From G965197555 sp965197555 (GTDB lineage Bacteria > Chloroflexota > Dehalococcoidia > Lucifugimonadales > UBA3495), in assembly GCA_965197555.1 (NCBI GenBank), contig OZ240213.1, forward strand, positions 2,790,001-2,854,000: a stretch of 64,000 nt of DNA. The letters are read 5' to 3'. Shown piece after piece: positions 53,669 to 61,910 of this stretch. The position numbers and the translations under genes are program-made. Every line of letters starts with the position of its first letter. Position 1 is the stretch's first letter. Under the pieces are notes generated by a model, which ran no database searches, was not told the DNA's origin, and saw only the letters and a list, made by a program, of their open reading frames with translations.

Positions 53669-54352
53669 TTGCCGATATCCAGACATCGGGGAGGCCGAGG
53701 CCGCGCGGCCCACCGGGGAGCCCGGACCGCAGCATCCCTTGCTGCTGCCCGGCCTCACAGGAGGCGTACGAACAAGGTCTACCTCGTAGCTTCGGTGGTA
53801 ATCGCGGTGTTGGTTATCGCCGGGTTCGCCGTGGGTAGCCTTAATTTCGGCGGCGGCAGCGCCATCGCCACCGGTGGGAGCGAGTTCTTCGTGTCCGGGG
53901 TGGGAGTACAACACGCCATTATGCCCAATACCTATCCCAATCCCCATGTCCCGGAAGGTGAGTCGGTTACCTACAGCACAACTCCACCGACCTCCGGCAG
54001 ACATTGGGACCGTTGGTCCGACTGTGGTTTCTTTGAAGATGGGGTCCCCGACGAGCGTATAACCCACAACTTGGAGCACGGTATCATCGTAGTCAGCTAT
54101 AACCTGGCGTCGGATGCTGAAGTAGCCCAACTCAAGGAGGCGGTGAAGAACATCGAGCTATATCCGGACTGGGGGCTGACTCGATTCTACGATCAGGTCC
54201 CGGTGGGTACCATCGCCCTGGCCACGTGGGGGGTGCTGGACACGATGACCAGCGTGGACCGAGACCGTATTGATGAATTTTTCAAAACCTACGCTGGCAA
54301 TCTGGGCCCTGAGCAGATCCCTTGCCGCCCAGCGTCCGGCCGTATGGGATAG
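53669..54352 (+). CDS. DUF3105 membrane-anchored protein
   Basis: 227 aa from TTG 53669 after GAGGGAGGG. A basic N-terminal tail, one transmembrane helix (about 36-58), then the DUF3105 domain: GVQHAI..NTYP, YSTTPPTSGRHWDRW, ITHNLEHGIIVVSYN. The His residues in SGRHW and HNLEHG look metal-binding. Function of the family is not established. Between purC and purS on the same strand. Confidence 0.83.
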   Translation: MPISRHRGGRGRAAHRGARTAASLAAARPHRRRTNKVYLVASVVIAVLVIAGFAVGSLNFGGGSAIATGGSEFFVSGVGVQHAIMPNTYPNPHVPEGESVTYSTTPPTSGRHWDRWSDCGFFEDGVPDERITHNLEHGIIVVSYNLASDAEVAQLKEAVKNIELYPDWGLTRFYDQVPVGTIALATWGVLDTMTSVDRDRIDEFFKTYAGNLGPEQIPCRPASGRMG

Positions 54353-54355
54353 ACC

Positions 54356-54607
54356 GTGTACCTGGCCAAGGTCTACGTGACTCTGAAGCCGACGGTTAAC
54401 GACCCCCAGGGTCAGACGGTCTTGGGAAGTCTCAAGTCCCTCGGCTTCCTACCGGTCACCGACGTCAGGATTGGAAAATACCTGGAACTGCGGGTGGACG
54501 AAGAGGATCGCGCCTCAGCAGAGGGATTGGTCGCCGACATCTGCGCCAAGCTCCTAGCCAATCCTGTAATAGAGGACTATCGGTTCGAATTGGAGGACCC
54601 CTCTTAA
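54356..54607 (+). CDS. purS: Phosphoribosylformylglycinamidine synthase subunit PurS
   Basis: 83 aa from GTG 54356. AKVYVTLKPTVNDPQGQTVLGSLKSLGF, VTDVRIGKYLELRV, and ANPVIEDYRFEL are the PurS pattern and length. PurS bridges PurL and PurQ. Neither gene follows; instead a decayed solute-binding-protein end starts about 80 bp later. Confidence 0.94.
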   Translation: MYLAKVYVTLKPTVNDPQGQTVLGSLKSLGFLPVTDVRIGKYLELRVDEEDRASAEGLVADICAKLLANPVIEDYRFELEDPS

Positions 54608-54686
54608 GGTACGACCATTTCCGGCCCAATCCGGCCCCTGGTCTCCCCATGCTTCCCGCTCTTGCGCTTCGCATTATCAGCCTGTG

Positions 54687-54800
54687 ATTCCTTGGAACGA
54701 GCGCTACCGTTGGCCGGGGCTGACCTCGTCCGGTATCTTCCATGTCCCCGAAATAAAAGGATTCCGGGAGTTGCTGGCCTGGCCCATAATTAATCCATAA
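54687..54800 (+). pseudogene. Decayed 3' end of a family-5 solute-binding protein gene
   Basis: This stretch reads ERYRWPGLTSSGIFHVPEIK, then GFREL, in one frame, matching the shared C terminus of the four downstream genes (YLWPGLxSAGVSHFHEIKGV, then RE). The DNA match is strong at GGCCGGGGCTGACCTC and GAAATAAAAGGA, and the following AATCCATAA and palindromic terminator are also shared. Only the last part is left; the stop has moved to 54798. It is the left edge of the array. Confidence 0.75.
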
Positions 54801-54814
54801 CTAGACCTGGAGGG

Positions 54815-54846
54815 AAAGCTTCGGTACCGGTACCGAAGCTTTCTTA
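54815..54846 (+). terminator. Terminator of the remnant unit
   Basis: Perfect 28-bp palindrome at 54815-54842 (AAAGCTTCGGTACC and its complement) followed by TCTTATGTC, which is the same layout as at the ends of units 1-4. Confidence 0.8.
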
Positions 54847-55039
54847 TGTCAAAGGGCGCTCCGTCATGCTACAGGACTACTTGAGCATTTCTCGTGACTG
54901 TCTAGCTGATCACGTGCGCTACACCCTCTGGACCGAACGTAATATCGTTACCCATTTACGAATGTCGTAACATAGACATCCATAGCTTTGAATAAACTAA
55001 ATCGCAAAAATCGCATTTGACACAAAAAGATATGGTTTC

Positions 55040-55068
55040 TTGACATAGTTGATTACCTAACGTAGAAT
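55040..55068 (+). promoter_or_regulatory. Promoter of array unit 1
   Basis: TTGACA 55040-55045, 17-bp spacer, TAGAAT 55063-55068, 54 bp before the ATG. The same arrangement recurs ahead of each gene in the array. Confidence 0.85.
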
Positions 55069-55122
55069 GCCCGCGGCCTAAAATTTAGAGGTTTCTCTAG
55101 TCAAATGAAGGCGAGGTGAAGA

Positions 55123-56976
55123 ATGCGTACTATTGCTCGGGCGAGTAGAAGTGGGGTGATGTTTACTCTGGCCTTGGTGGTCGGAGTCACCTTGTTCATC
55201 ATGGCCTGCGGTGAATCGGCAACCGCAGTGCCGGAGCCAGCGGCTACCGCTGCTGCCCCTGTCGCCACCGCCGCACCGGCGACCACCGCTGCGCCCGCAG
55301 CAACGTCCGCGCCTGTGGCAACGAGAGCCCCTGCGGCCACGCCGGTGGCGACGGCTGCGCCGCTGCCGGTTCCCGTCGCTACCGCGGCACCGGCGCCCAC
55401 CAAGGCACCGGCGCCCGTGGCAAAGGTCAAGATACAGAAATTACTGTTCGCCATGCCTACGCCTGACGTGGAGAGCAACCGTACTTGGGCGGGGGGCTGG
55501 AACTACATCATGCAGCACGATGTGTTCGCTGAGACCCTATTGCGTTTTGACCCCCGAGCTGGCGAAATCGGCGGCCTTCTCGCTGATAGCTGGGAAGCGA
55601 GCAATGAATTCAAGACCTGGACATTGAATTTGAGAGAGGGCATCCCTTTCCAGTTTGGCTGGGGAGAGGTTACCACCGAGGACGTGGTGCACACTTTCGA
55701 ACTGCTGATTCGGGAGGACAGCCTGGCCACGTTGAAAGGTCCGGCCTGGGACCTGGCAACACCTGAGATCGTGGACGACTACACCATCAAGTTCCACTTC
55801 GAGAACCCTTATCTCGATGGGATACGGCTGTTCTCCCGCTGGGCCGGAGACCTGATCATTGTGAGCAAAGCCCAATGGGACGCGGAGGGGCTCGAGGCGT
55901 TCGACGCCGAAAACGCCAAGACGGCAGGCACCGGACCTTACCAGTTGGTCGGGCGAAAGTTGGGCGAGAGCTTGAGCTTTGAAAGGGTACCGGATGGCCA
56001 CTGGGCCTATGACGTCGATTTTGAAGAGTTTGAGTTTGTTTGGGCGGCGGAAAGTCTAACCCGGATGGCCCTGCTCCTATCGAGGGAAGTCCAGATATCG
56101 CAGGTTGAGAGGACGCTGCAACCCGATGCCGAGGCGCGGGGCATGAGGGTTATTGGCAGCACTCAGGAAGCCACTCAGACGAACACGCAGTTCGGTGGGC
56201 TGTATTTCGCCAATACTCCGGAGTTTCCTGACGTTTACACTCCCGGCCTCCCCCTGGAGAACATTAACATTAGAAAAGCCCTTAACATCGCGCTAGACCG
56301 GGATGCCATCAGAGACGAGATCTACCTGGGCAGGGCGACCCCCAATTACAACCACACATTCCACCCCAACAACGAGGGCTGGAACGTGGAGTGGGTGGAA
56401 AGATGGGAGGAGGACTACGACTACAATCCCGATGAGGCGAGGCGCCTGCTGGAGGCCGAAGGGTATACGCTCGACAACCCCCTGAAGATCAAGACTATCT
56501 CGACGACCATCCTGGGAAGCCCCGAGTTGCACGACGTCATCGAGGCCTCAGCGGTCATGTGGGCCGACGTAGGAGTGGAGCTGGAGATAGAGAAGCTTGA
56601 CTTCGGCTCGTGGTTATCCCGATTGCGCAAGAAACAGTTGTCTAACCACGTGGTGGCTATTAGAAACCTTCCCATCAGGACAGTCCAAGAGGGCGTCCGC
56701 ATCTTCTACACCAACGAAGGCACCGTATGGGGTTTTGCACACCCCTTCGTGAACGATAAGTATCAGTGCCTCAAAACATCGGCAGACCTCGAAGAAAGGG
56801 ATCAATGTGCCCGGGAGATAGGCGACTTCCTTTATGATCAGTACGCGGATATCCCGATGTTCATGCTCGACGCCGATGTGACGGTGGATCCCGAGTTTAT
56901 TTCCGACTACCTGTGGCCGGGGCTGGTTTCGGCCGGTGTATCCCACTTCCACGAAATAAAAGGAGTGCGGGAGTAG
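55123..56976 (+). CDS. Family-5 solute-binding lipoprotein, array unit 1
   Basis: 617 aa. Lipoprotein signal with lipobox IMAC (Cys29), a 70-residue Ala/Pro/Thr linker, then an SBP_bac_5 domain of the oligopeptide/nickel type: DVFAETLLRFDP, LLADSWEASNEFKTWTLNLR, GTGPYQLVGR, INIRKALNIALDRDAI and the end WPGLVSAGVSHFHEIKGV. Held on the outer face of the membrane, it would deliver a peptide-like or other organic solute to an ABC permease, which is not in the window. AGGTGAAGA upstream of ATG. It is an autonomous unit with its own promoter and terminator. Confidence 0.92.
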   Translation: MRTIARASRSGVMFTLALVVGVTLFIMACGESATAVPEPAATAAAPVATAAPATTAAPAATSAPVATRAPAATPVATAAPLPVPVATAAPAPTKAPAPVAKVKIQKLLFAMPTPDVESNRTWAGGWNYIMQHDVFAETLLRFDPRAGEIGGLLADSWEASNEFKTWTLNLREGIPFQFGWGEVTTEDVVHTFELLIREDSLATLKGPAWDLATPEIVDDYTIKFHFENPYLDGIRLFSRWAGDLIIVSKAQWDAEGLEAFDAENAKTAGTGPYQLVGRKLGESLSFERVPDGHWAYDVDFEEFEFVWAAESLTRMALLLSREVQISQVERTLQPDAEARGMRVIGSTQEATQTNTQFGGLYFANTPEFPDVYTPGLPLENINIRKALNIALDRDAIRDEIYLGRATPNYNHTFHPNNEGWNVEWVERWEEDYDYNPDEARRLLEAEGYTLDNPLKIKTISTTILGSPELHDVIEASAVMWADVGVELEIEKLDFGSWLSRLRKKQLSNHVVAIRNLPIRTVQEGVRIFYTNEGTVWGFAHPFVNDKYQCLKTSADLEERDQCAREIGDFLYDQYADIPMFMLDADVTVDPEFISDYLWPGLVSAGVSHFHEIKGVRE

Positions 56977-57015
56977 CTGGCCTAGCCCAAAGCTAATCCA
57001 AAGGTTGACCCAAAG

Positions 57016-57050
57016 AAGCTCCGGGACCGGTGCCGGTCCCGGAGCTTTCT
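57016..57050 (+). terminator. Terminator of array unit 1
   Basis: 15-bp arms (AAGCTCCGGGACCGG and its complement) at 57016-57030 and 57033-57047 with a TG centre, followed by TCT. Same position and sequence type as the other units. Confidence 0.85.
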
Positions 57051-57247
57051 CATGTCAAATGGCGCCCCTCAGCCAGCCAATCAAAAGCTCTCGCGGTGTG
57101 GAGTGACCGGCCCGGGCGAGATCCCACACTTATAAGCTGCGATTACTATTTTCGGCTCTGGGAGACGTATTACGTAATCGATGCGATCAATGGAAGAATC
57201 CGTTGGAGCACTTTAGAACGCACTACTCCACACATTCCTATGCGATG

Positions 57248-57276
57248 TTGACACAACTAACGGCCTCCCATAGAAT
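57248..57276 (+). promoter_or_regulatory. Promoter of array unit 2
   Basis: TTGACA 57248-57253, 17-bp spacer, TAGAAT 57271-57276, 54 bp before the ATG. Confidence 0.85.
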
Positions 57277-57330
57277 TCCTGCAATATTAACTCTTTGGCC
57301 CTTAAGAATCAGCTAAAGGCGAGATGAAGT

Positions 57331-59187
57331 ATGCGTACTATTGCTCGGGCGAGTAGAAGCGGAGTGATTTATACTCTCGCCTTGGTGGTCGGTATTACTT
57401 TGTTCATTGTTGCTTGCGGAGAAGCGGCTACCGCAGTGCCGGAGCCAGCGGCCACCGCCGCCCCTGCCGCCACCGCCGCACCGGCGGCCACCGCAGCGAC
57501 TGCCGCGGCAGCGCCGACCACAGCTGCGGCAGCGCCTACCAAGGCTGCGGTGGTACCCACCGTGGCAGCACCAACGCCTGTCCCCGTCGCTACCGCAGCA
57601 CCGATACCCACCAAGGCTCCGGCACCTGTAGCGAAGGTTAAGGTACAGAAGTTACTGTTCGTTATGCCTACGCCTAGCGTGGAGAGCAACCGTACCTGGG
57701 CGGGATCATGGGAACAACTCCTGCAGCACGACGTGTTCGCTGAGACCTTGTTGCGTTTTGACCCGCGTGCTGGCGAAGTCGGTGGTCTGCTCGCCGAGAG
57801 CTGGGAAGCGAGCAACAGTTTCAAAACGTGGTCGTTGAAATTGAGGGAGGGCATCCCCTTCCAATTTGGCTGGGGAGAGGTCACCACCGCGGACGTGGTG
57901 CATACCTTCGAACTGATGGCTCGGGAGGACAGCCTGTCCACGTTGAAAACACCGGCGTGGGACCAGGCAACCCCTGAGATCGTAGACGACTACACCGTCA
58001 AATTTCACTTCGAGAACCCTTATCTGCATGGGGTACGGCTGTTCTCCCGATGGGCCGGAGACCTGATCATCCTCAGCAAGGCCCAATGGGACGAGCAGGG
58101 GCTCGACGCGTTCGACGTCGAGAACGCAAAGACCGCAGGCACCGGCCCTTATCAGCTAACCGGTCGAAAGTTGGGCGAGAGTCTTAGCTATGAGAGGGTA
58201 CCGGAGGGCCATTGGGCCTATAACGTCGATTTTGAAGAGTTCGAGTTCGTATGGGCGCCGGAAAGTGTTACTCGGATGGCGCTGCTCCTGTCGGGGGAGG
58301 TCCATATCTCTCAGGTTGAGAGAACGCTGCAACCCGACGCCGAGGCGCGGGGCATGAGGGTTATTCCAAGCAAAAATCAAGCCGTTCAAACCACCATACT
58401 GATCCTTGGCCAGTTTTTCGAGAATACGGAAAAGTGGCCCGATCATTACACTCCTGGCCTGCCCTTGGACAACATTAACATTAGACACGCCCTGAACATC
58501 GCCGTAGACCGGGAGGCCATCAAAAAGGAAATCTACTTGGGCAGGGCCACCCCCAATTACAACCACACATTTCACCCCAACAACGAGGGCTGGAACCCGG
58601 AGTGGGTGGAAAGATGGGAAGAGAACTACGGCTACGATCCCGATAAGGCGAGGGCCCTGCTAGCGGCCGAAGGGTACACGACTGAGAACCCCCTGAAGAT
58701 AAAGACCATCACCACAACTATCCTGGGGAGCCCTGAGCTGCACGACGTTACAGAGGCCGTAGGGGTGATGTGGGCCGATGTTGGCGTGGAGCTGGAAATA
58801 GAAAGGGTTGACCGCGGGGCATGGTCATCGCGGATACGCAAGCACCAGCTGTCTAACCACGTATTGGCTACTAGAAACCTCCCCGTCAGGACGGTCCAAG
58901 AGGGCGTCCGCGTCTTCTATGGCACCGAAGGGTCGGCCTGGGGCTACGCACACCCCCTCCTTAACGAAAAGTATCAATGTCTTGTGAAGTCGGCAGACCT
59001 CCAGGAGAGAGACCAGTGCGCCCGGGTGATCGGCAACCTCGTCTACGATAACTACGCCGATATCCCGATGTTCCACCTCAACGCCGATGTGACAGTGGAT
59101 CCCGAGTTTATTGAAGACTACGTGTGGCCGGGGCTGACTTCGGCCGGTGTCTCTCACTTCCACGAGATAAAAGGGGTCCAGGAGTAG
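57331..59187 (+). CDS. Family-5 solute-binding lipoprotein, array unit 2
   Basis: 618 aa. Signal MRTIARASRSGVIYTLALVV with lipobox ending VACGE, Ala/Pro/Thr linker of different length from unit 1, and the same SBP_bac_5 domain (LLAESWEASNSFKTWSLKLR, GTGPYQLTGR, INIRHALNIAVDREAI). Closest to unit 1 by eye. The stretch between VIPS and FENTEKW (PSKNQAVQTTILILGQFF) differs most from its neighbours and lies where the ligand pocket is likely lined, so it may bind a different solute. Confidence 0.92.
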   Translation: MRTIARASRSGVIYTLALVVGITLFIVACGEAATAVPEPAATAAPAATAAPAATAATAAAAPTTAAAAPTKAAVVPTVAAPTPVPVATAAPIPTKAPAPVAKVKVQKLLFVMPTPSVESNRTWAGSWEQLLQHDVFAETLLRFDPRAGEVGGLLAESWEASNSFKTWSLKLREGIPFQFGWGEVTTADVVHTFELMAREDSLSTLKTPAWDQATPEIVDDYTVKFHFENPYLHGVRLFSRWAGDLIILSKAQWDEQGLDAFDVENAKTAGTGPYQLTGRKLGESLSYERVPEGHWAYNVDFEEFEFVWAPESVTRMALLLSGEVHISQVERTLQPDAEARGMRVIPSKNQAVQTTILILGQFFENTEKWPDHYTPGLPLDNINIRHALNIAVDREAIKKEIYLGRATPNYNHTFHPNNEGWNPEWVERWEENYGYDPDKARALLAAEGYTTENPLKIKTITTTILGSPELHDVTEAVGVMWADVGVELEIERVDRGAWSSRIRKHQLSNHVLATRNLPVRTVQEGVRVFYGTEGSAWGYAHPLLNEKYQCLVKSADLQERDQCARVIGNLVYDNYADIPMFHLNADVTVDPEFIEDYVWPGLTSAGVSHFHEIKGVQE

Positions 59188-59230
59188 CTGTTCTGGCCCA
59201 AATCTAATCCATAGGTCAAACTAGACGACT

Positions 59231-59265
59231 AGCTCCGGGACCGGTACCAGTCCCGGAGCTTTTTT
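59231..59265 (+). terminator. Terminator of array unit 2
   Basis: 30-bp palindrome with one mismatch (59231-59260) followed by TTTTTAT, a canonical Rho-independent terminator. Confidence 0.88.
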
Positions 59266-59455
59266 ATGTCAAGTCGCGCCCCTCAGCCAGCGAATCAAGA
59301 GCTCCCGCGTTGCACACTGACCAGCCTCCGCGACCTCCCGCCAATATAGGACCTGGTGACCCTTTTCGGCACTTGTAGACGTATATCGTAATAAATTTGA
59401 TTATGTGAGGATTGATCGGAGGCAAGACGGTATAACATGTGGCGAACTATGCTAT

Positions 59456-59675
59456 CTTGACACACCTAATCCTCTACCATAGAATTCCCGCATTGTTAAT
59501 CATATGGCCCTTTTCAACTAGCCATAATCGAGGTGAGGAATGCTTACAATTGCTCGGGCGAGTAGAAGTGGAGTGATGTTTACTCTGGCGCTGGTAATTG
59601 GGGTCACTTTGCTCATAATAGCCTGCGGCGAATCGGCTACCGCAGTGCCAGAGCCTGCGGCCACCGCCGCGCCGG
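59456..59675 (+). repeat. 220-bp block identical to 61691-61910
   Basis: Covers promoter, leader, signal peptide and the first part of the linker of unit 3; compared base by base with unit 4 I find no difference over 220 bp. The rest of the two genes is clearly diverged. Confidence 0.85.
59457..59485 (+). promoter_or_regulatory. Promoter of array unit 3
   Basis: TTGACA 59457-59462, 17-bp spacer, TAGAAT 59480-59485, 54 bp before the ATG. Confidence 0.85.
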
Positions 59676-61417
59676 CCGCCCCTGCTGCCACCGCCGCCCC
59701 TGCACCCACCGCGGCTCCTGCGCCCACAGCCGCACCCGCAGCAACAAGGGCCCCAGGGTCAACGGTCGTCCCTCGCGCTACCGCGGCACCGATACCCACC
59801 AAGGCTCCGGCACCCGCTGGAAAGGTCAAACTCCAGAAAGTAAGGTTCGCCATGCCTACTCCCACCATAGAGAGCAACCGCACCTGGGTGGGAGGCTGGA
59901 ACTATATTTCCCAGCATGACGTGTTCGCTGAGACCCTGTTGCGTTTTGACCCCCATCAGGGCAAAGTCGGTCCTCTACTGGCCGAGAGTTGGGGGTCGGG
60001 CAATGACTTCAAAACGTGGTCGTTCAAGTTGAGGGAGGACATCCCCTTCCAATTTGGCTGGGGAGAGTTTACCGGACAGGACGTGGCCCATACCTTCGAG
60101 CTGATAAACCGGGACGACAGCCTGTCCACCATGAAAGATTCGGCGTGGTCCCAAGTAACCCTTGAAGTCATAGACGACTACAACATTACAGTTCACTTCG
60201 AGAACCCCTATCTGGATGGCACACGGCTGTTCTCCCGCTGGGCGGGAGATCTGATTATCATGAGCGCTGCCCAGTTTGAATCCGAGGGAGAGGCGGGCAC
60301 CTTCGACATCATACAGACCGCCGGCACCGGCCCTTACCAGCTAAGCGCTCGTGATTTGGGCGCAACTCTTACTTATGACAGGGTACCGGAGGGCCACTAT
60401 GCCTATGACGTCGATTTTGAACAGTTTGAATATGTTTGGGCGGCGGAAAGTCTTACCCGGATGGCGATGCTCCTAGCAGGGGAGGTGCAAATCTCCCAGA
60501 TGGAGAGAGTGCTGCAACCCGATGCCGAGGGCCGGGGCATGAGGGTTATTGAGGGTACCGAGGGAGCCGCACAAACCTTTATGGGCTTTGGCGGTCTCTA
60601 CGGGTCCGGGACTGAGCTATGGTATGGAGAGGGCAACTACGGCACTCCGGGAGATGTGGAAAAGTTTCCTGATATTTACACTCCTGGCCTACCCTTGGAA
60701 AACGTTAACATCAGAAAAGCCCTGAACAAGGCCATAGACCGGGAGGCCATCAAACAAGAAATCCTCCTGGGCAGGGCCGACCCCAACTACAACCACACGT
60801 TTGACCCCAACAACGAAGGCTGGAATCCAGCGTGGGTGGAAAGGTGGGAGGAGGCCTACGGCTACGATCCCGATGAGGCAAAGCGCCTGCTGGAGGCCGA
60901 GGGGTATACGCAAGACAACCCCCTCCAGCTTAAGAGCATCACTACATTTATCCCAGGGAGCCCTGAGCTGCACGACGTCACTGAGGCTGTGGGGACCATG
61001 TGGGCCGAGGTCGGGGTGGAGCTGGCGATAGAAAGGCTTGAGATTGGGTCGTGGGCATCGCGAATGCGCAAGCACCAGACGGCTAACCACATAGTGGCTA
61101 GTAGAAATCTTCCCATCAGGACAACCCAGGAGGGCGTCCGCAACCAATTCACCAACACAGGCTTCATGTGGGGCTATCCACACCCCGTCCTGCAAGAGAA
61201 CTTTGATTGTCTCGAGAAGTCGGCAGACCTTGATGTAAGGCAGCAGTGTGCCCTGACGATAGGCAACTTGGTTTACGATACTTACGGCCAGATCCCGCTG
61301 TACCTCCTCAAGTCCGACCTGGTGGTGGACCCCGAGTACATCGCTGAATACGTCTTCGCGGGGTTAACGTCGGCCGGTATCTCCCACTTCCACGAGATAA
61401 AAGGAGTTCGAGAGTAA
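59540..61417 (+). CDS. Family-5 solute-binding lipoprotein, array unit 3
   Basis: 625 aa. Signal MLTIARASRSGVMFTLALVI, lipobox IIAC, short linker, then the SBP_bac_5 domain (LLAESWGSGNDFKTWSFKLR, GTGPYQLSAR, VNIRKALNKAIDREAI). It carries a 12- to 15-residue insertion (YGSGTELWYGEGNYG) in the same variable segment where unit 2 differs, again at the likely ligand pocket. The most diverged intact member of the array. Confidence 0.92.
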   Translation: MLTIARASRSGVMFTLALVIGVTLLIIACGESATAVPEPAATAAPAAPAATAAPAPTAAPAPTAAPAATRAPGSTVVPRATAAPIPTKAPAPAGKVKLQKVRFAMPTPTIESNRTWVGGWNYISQHDVFAETLLRFDPHQGKVGPLLAESWGSGNDFKTWSFKLREDIPFQFGWGEFTGQDVAHTFELINRDDSLSTMKDSAWSQVTLEVIDDYNITVHFENPYLDGTRLFSRWAGDLIIMSAAQFESEGEAGTFDIIQTAGTGPYQLSARDLGATLTYDRVPEGHYAYDVDFEQFEYVWAAESLTRMAMLLAGEVQISQMERVLQPDAEGRGMRVIEGTEGAAQTFMGFGGLYGSGTELWYGEGNYGTPGDVEKFPDIYTPGLPLENVNIRKALNKAIDREAIKQEILLGRADPNYNHTFDPNNEGWNPAWVERWEEAYGYDPDEAKRLLEAEGYTQDNPLQLKSITTFIPGSPELHDVTEAVGTMWAEVGVELAIERLEIGSWASRMRKHQTANHIVASRNLPIRTTQEGVRNQFTNTGFMWGYPHPVLQENFDCLEKSADLDVRQQCALTIGNLVYDTYGQIPLYLLKSDLVVDPEYIAEYVFAGLTSAGISHFHEIKGVRE

Positions 61418-61461
61418 CGGGTCTGTCCCGAAGCTAATCCATAAAGGCGACCTGGACTATT

Positions 61462-61496
61462 AGCTCCGGAACCGGTACCGGTTCCGGAGCTTTTTT
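61462..61496 (+). terminator. Terminator of array unit 3
   Basis: Perfect 30-bp palindrome at 61462-61491 (AGCTCCGGAACCGGT and its complement) followed by TTTTT. Confidence 0.9.
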
Positions 61497-61690
61497 GTGT
61501 CCAAGAGCCCCTTGGTCGAGCAACGGGAGCACTCAGATTTCTCGTCGCTAGGCCGGCCACTGTCCGTTACTGCTCTCTATGGCTTGCGACTCGATTTAGT
61601 AACAGGATTGTGAATATCGTAATGCTCACATTCATAATCTTTGAATGCTATAGTGCAAAAAGCTTCTGGTAGACAAGGCTGCTATGGTTT

Positions 61691-61910
61691 CTTGACACAC
61701 CTAATCCTCTACCATAGAATTCCCGCATTGTTAATCATATGGCCCTTTTCAACTAGCCATAATCGAGGTGAGGAATGCTTACAATTGCTCGGGCGAGTAG
61801 AAGTGGAGTGATGTTTACTCTGGCGCTGGTAATTGGGGTCACTTTGCTCATAATAGCCTGCGGCGAATCGGCTACCGCAGTGCCAGAGCCTGCGGCCACC
61901 GCCGCGCCGG
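61691..61910 (+). repeat. 220-bp block identical to 59456-59675
   Basis: Promoter, leader and 5' coding part of unit 4, identical to unit 3 up to a C/T difference at 61911. Points to recent duplication or gene conversion limited to the 5' end. Confidence 0.85.
61692..61720 (+). promoter_or_regulatory. Promoter of array unit 4
   Basis: TTGACA 61692-61697, 17-bp spacer, TAGAAT 61715-61720, 54 bp before the ATG. Confidence 0.85.
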
